Made by a program: the position numbers and the translations under genes. A DNA stretch of 64,000 bases, taken from NCBI RefSeq assembly GCF_001028665.1, contig NZ_CP011505.1, positions 868,001 to 932,000 on the forward strand, read 5' to 3'. The DNA is from Burkholderia pyrrocinia (GTDB taxonomy: Bacteria > Pseudomonadota > Gammaproteobacteria > Burkholderiales > Burkholderiaceae). Below the pieces are notes generated by a model. It did no database searches, was not told the origin of the DNA, and worked only from the letters and a program-made list of their open reading frames with translations. How positions within the stretch are numbered: the stretch's first letter is position 1; each line of letters opens with the position of its first letter. Positions 61,683-64,000 of the stretch are shown piece by piece.

Positions 61683-62753
61683 TTACTGCATCACGTCGAT
61701 CGGCAGCGTCTTGTCGAGATTGTCGTGCCACGCCTGGATGGTCTTCGGCACGTTTTTCTTCCACGCCGGCGCGTTCGAGTAATAGCGCATCCGGACCTTG
61801 TTCTGCGCGTCGAATACGAGCAGCCCGATCCACAGATCGGTGCCGCGGCTCATCACGATCGCCGCGTTCGTCGTCGCGATGCCGCGCACCCAGTACGACT
61901 TCACGCGCGCGTTGAGCCCGTCGAGATCCTTTTCTTCTGCGCTGTAATTGACCATGTCGACGAGCGTCGAGTAGTCGGCGCCGAGCAGCTTGTGCGCGGT
62001 CGCGTTCTGCGTCGCGTCGGTCACGACCTTGAGGCTCAGCAAGTCGGCCTGCGGCTTGGCCTGGAACTGCGATGCGGTCACGTAGTCGCCCGAGTAGACG
62101 ACGCCCGCGCCGGCGCCGCAATCGAAATCCGCGCCCTGTTGCGTGACGCGAATGCGTCCGCCTTTCCGGTCGAAATCGAGCCGGCATTTGTCCTTGCGGT
62201 AGGTGCCGCTGTCGCCGTGCAGCACGATGTCGCCGTCGAGCCCGCCGGTATTCGCGCCGTTGTTGGCGCTCAATTCGAAATGCAGGCGAGGCGCGGTGCC
62301 GGTCAACGTCAGCACGCCGCCGAACGACGGATTGTCGCTCGTCAGGTACCACGTCTGCTGCCAGCGGTCGGCGGCAAGCGGCGTGCCGTTCAGGCTCGCG
62401 AGCCGTTCGCGATAGCGGTCGCCGAGGCACGGCGCATCGTTGCCGCACTGGTCGCGCTGCTTGAGCCACTTCAACTGCGCGGCCTTCAGCGCGGCCGTAT
62501 CGCCGCCTTTCGCAAGCGCCTTCTTCCACGCGGCCGACAGGTCGCCGTCGAGCTTCGACAGCGCGGTGTCGGCGCAGATCGTCTTCTCGGCCGGCGAAGC
62601 GGCCTTCGCGCAGTCGAAGCCGGCCGCACGCGCGGCGATCGGCAACAGCGCCAGCAGCGCGGCCGCCGCGACGGATCGCAGGTGCGTGTACCGCGCATCA
62701 CGTGCGGGAATCGCGGCTTGCCCGCGCGCGTTCGATCGGTTCTGGATGGTCAT
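61683..62753 (-). CDS. Exported LprI-domain protein
   Basis: 356 residues from the ATG at 62753. A signal peptide (LRSVAAAALLALLPIAARAA) is followed by an LprI/DUF1311-type module: FDCAKAASPAEKTICADTAL, SKLDGDLSAAWKKAL, KWLKQRDQCGNDAPCLGDRY, with four cysteines likely forming disulfides. LprI of Mycobacterium inhibits lysozyme. The rest (about 125-356) is a beta-rich region without a recognised family, ending with a helix WKKNVPKTIQAWHDNL. Periplasmic or surface location expected. Convergent with the LacI gene. Confidence 0.8.
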   Translation of the reverse strand: MTIQNRSNARGQAAIPARDARYTHLRSVAAAALLALLPIAARAAGFDCAKAASPAEKTICADTALSKLDGDLSAAWKKALAKGGDTAALKAAQLKWLKQRDQCGNDAPCLGDRYRERLASLNGTPLAADRWQQTWYLTSDNPSFGGVLTLTGTAPRLHFELSANNGANTGGLDGDIVLHGDSGTYRKDKCRLDFDRKGGRIRVTQQGADFDCGAGAGVVYSGDYVTASQFQAKPQADLLSLKVVTDATQNATAHKLLGADYSTLVDMVNYSAEEKDLDGLNARVKSYWVRGIATTNAAIVMSRGTDLWIGLLVFDAQNKVRMRYYSNAPAWKKNVPKTIQAWHDNLDKTLPIDVMQ

Positions 62754-63012
62754 CGGCTTGGATCGTCGCTGGGTCGCGTGCCTGTAGAAGCTACCTGCAC
62801 GCGACATTCGAGGTAAAAACGCCCGGCCCGGCATGCGACGCATGCCGTCGCCCGCCGCAGCGTAACCCGAATGCACGACGCCGATCAATCGACGTTCGAT
62901 GTCGGCGCAACCGTCCCGGCGGCCACGCTGCGTTGCACGATGCCGTCGCGTGATGCGGCTTTCGCGGCGGCATCGATGATCCCGATGAACGCCATTGCGC
63001 CATCGCCTTCGT

Positions 63013-63042
63013 GTGCGGGTGCGGGTGCGGGTGCGGGTGCGG
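63013..63042. repeat. 5 x 6-bp tandem repeat
   Basis: Five copies of GTGCGG in the 326-bp gap between the LprI-domain gene and the Fic gene. Nothing else was found in the gap. Confidence 0.85.
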
Positions 63043-63079
63043 CACCCACCGTCGAAGCCGGTTTCGATGCGAGCCGGCG

Positions 63080-64000
63080 TCAGCCGTCGAACGGCACCAG
63101 CTCGTAACTCGTGCTCCGCCCGCCGGACGATGAGCGACGCAGCACACCGTGCTCGACGAGTTCCGTGATGTCGCGCAGCGCCGTGTCTTGCGAGCACTTC
63201 GCGAGGGCCGCCCACTTGGTGGTCGTCAGCTTCCCTTCGAAACCGTCGAGCAAGCGATTCATGACCTTGACCTGACGTTCGTTCATCGCGAAGCCCGCAC
63301 GTCGCCGCCAGAAGCGCGCCTTGACCAGCACCGCGTCGAGCGTCGTGTGCGCGTGATCGATGGCGCTGCCGAGTGCATTCAAGAACCACGCGAGCCATTC
63401 CGTGACGTCGAGCGAACCGCGCTGCGTCCGCTCCAGCACGTCGTAATACGCGTTGCGCTCACGCTGGATTTGCGCCGACAGGCTATAGAAGCGTTGCGGA
63501 CTCCGATCGGCGCGCGCGAGGACGAGATCCCCGAGCGCTCGCGCGATACGGCCGTTGCCGTCGTCGAACGGATGGAGCGTGACGAACCAGAGGTGGGCCA
63601 GGCCGGCCCGGATCAGCAGGGGTTCAACCGGCGCGGCATTGAACCAGGCGAGAAAGCGCGCGATCTCGCCGGTCAGGCGCGCGGCGGGCGGTGCTTCGAA
63701 ATGCACGCGCTGTCGACCGATCGGCCCGGACACCACCTGCATCGGCCCGCTTGCATCCGTACGCCATGCGCCGACCGTGATCCGCGACATCCCCGAATAG
63801 CCGGTTGGGAACAGGGCTGCATGCCATCCGAACAGACGGCTTTCGGTGACCGGTGCCGCCGAATGAGTCGTCGCATCCAGCACCATGTCGACCACGCCCT
63901 CGACGTGGCGATCGACCGGCGCCAGCGCACCGATATCGACCCCGAGCCGGCGCGCAATCGACGACCGGACCGATGCGACGTTCAGGTTTTCGCCCTCGAT
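63080..64000 (-). CDS. Fic/DOC-family AMP-transferase, 5' end beyond the window
   Basis: At least 306 residues are visible; the frame stays open to the edge. The first residues seen are IEGENLNVASVRSSIARRLG, matching the N-terminal inhibitory-helix region (S/TxxxE motif) found in self-inhibited Fic proteins. The catalytic loop HPFDDGNGRIAR is complete, so AMPylation (or related NMP transfer) activity is expected. The C terminus has a winged-helix look: MNERQVKVMNRLLDGF, LTTTKWAALAKCSQDTALRD. The target is unknown. The true start is outside the window. Confidence 0.9.
   Translation of the reverse strand: MEGENLNVASVRSSIARRLGVDIGALAPVDRHVEGVVDMVLDATTHSAAPVTESRLFGWHAALFPTGYSGMSRITVGAWRTDASGPMQVVSGPIGRQRVHFEAPPAARLTGEIARFLAWFNAAPVEPLLIRAGLAHLWFVTLHPFDDGNGRIARALGDLVLARADRSPQRFYSLSAQIQRERNAYYDVLERTQRGSLDVTEWLAWFLNALGSAIDHAHTTLDAVLVKARFWRRRAGFAMNERQVKVMNRLLDGFEGKLTTTKWAALAKCSQDTALRDITELVEHGVLRRSSSGGRSTSYELVPFDG

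Overview
The window is high-GC, densely packed proteobacterial DNA. Its content (squalene-hopene cyclase, AmpC-type beta-lactamase, short H-NS-like protein with a C-terminal GRGPRP motif, HAAT/branched-chain-type ABC operon, many LysR/AraC/MarR/LacI/FadR regulators) points to Burkholderia, most likely the B. cepacia complex, and to a secondary replicon carrying accessory metabolism. No rRNA, tRNA, CRISPR array or intact transposase was seen. The species and replicon are inferred, not measured.

Layout. 0-8 kb: cold-shock protein, class V aminotransferase, P-loop ATPase, TetR regulator divergent from a squalene-hopene cyclase, cupin, class C beta-lactamase. 8-12.4 kb: three translationally coupled genes of obscure function (PcfJ-like, DUF1266-like, DUF4034/Sel1-like) behind a promoter and a 19-codon leader ORF. 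12.4-18.8 kb: alpha/beta hydrolase, FlxA-like protein, 44-aa membrane protein, GH92 lipoprotein, YVTN propeller. 18.8-27.5 kb: MlrC-family protein, M20 amidase and a five-gene ABC importer whose starts overlap, divergent from a FadR/GntR regulator with a perfect 20-bp palindrome between them. 27.5-33.2 kb: aldehyde dehydrogenase, class III aminotransferase and amino-acid/polyamine permease, divergent from an AraC regulator; a broken mlrC 5' fragment lies just after the dehydrogenase. 33.5-41.4 kb: a fusion of a degenerate alpha/beta hydrolase with an ATP-grasp/phospho-His dikinase architecture, a MarR-GNAT fusion with tandem palindromic operators, pentapeptide-repeat protein, LOG-family protein, MFS transporter, H-NS.

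41.4-51.2 kb looks acquired. An aspartate-utilisation block (aspartase, double-domain aspartate/glutamate racemase, dicarboxylate transporter, LysR, plus a DD-carboxypeptidase) sits between a degraded copy of the 3' end of a reverse-transcriptase gene (41.7 kb) and the intact gene (49.7-51.0 kb). The intact reverse transcriptase has retron-like motifs. It is preceded by a strong promoter and about 180 nt of nested hairpins, matching an msr-msd layout; this is the best candidate for an undescribed element.

51.2-64 kb: RmlD-like reductase, DoxX, an orphan fliD with a possible sigma-28 promoter, a 12-copy 9-bp tandem repeat, a papain/transglutaminase-like protein, a LacI-controlled cluster (ribokinase, MFS, DapA-family lyase), an LprI-domain protein, and a Fic protein cut by the window edge. 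Functions are assigned from motifs read by eye; no database search was run.
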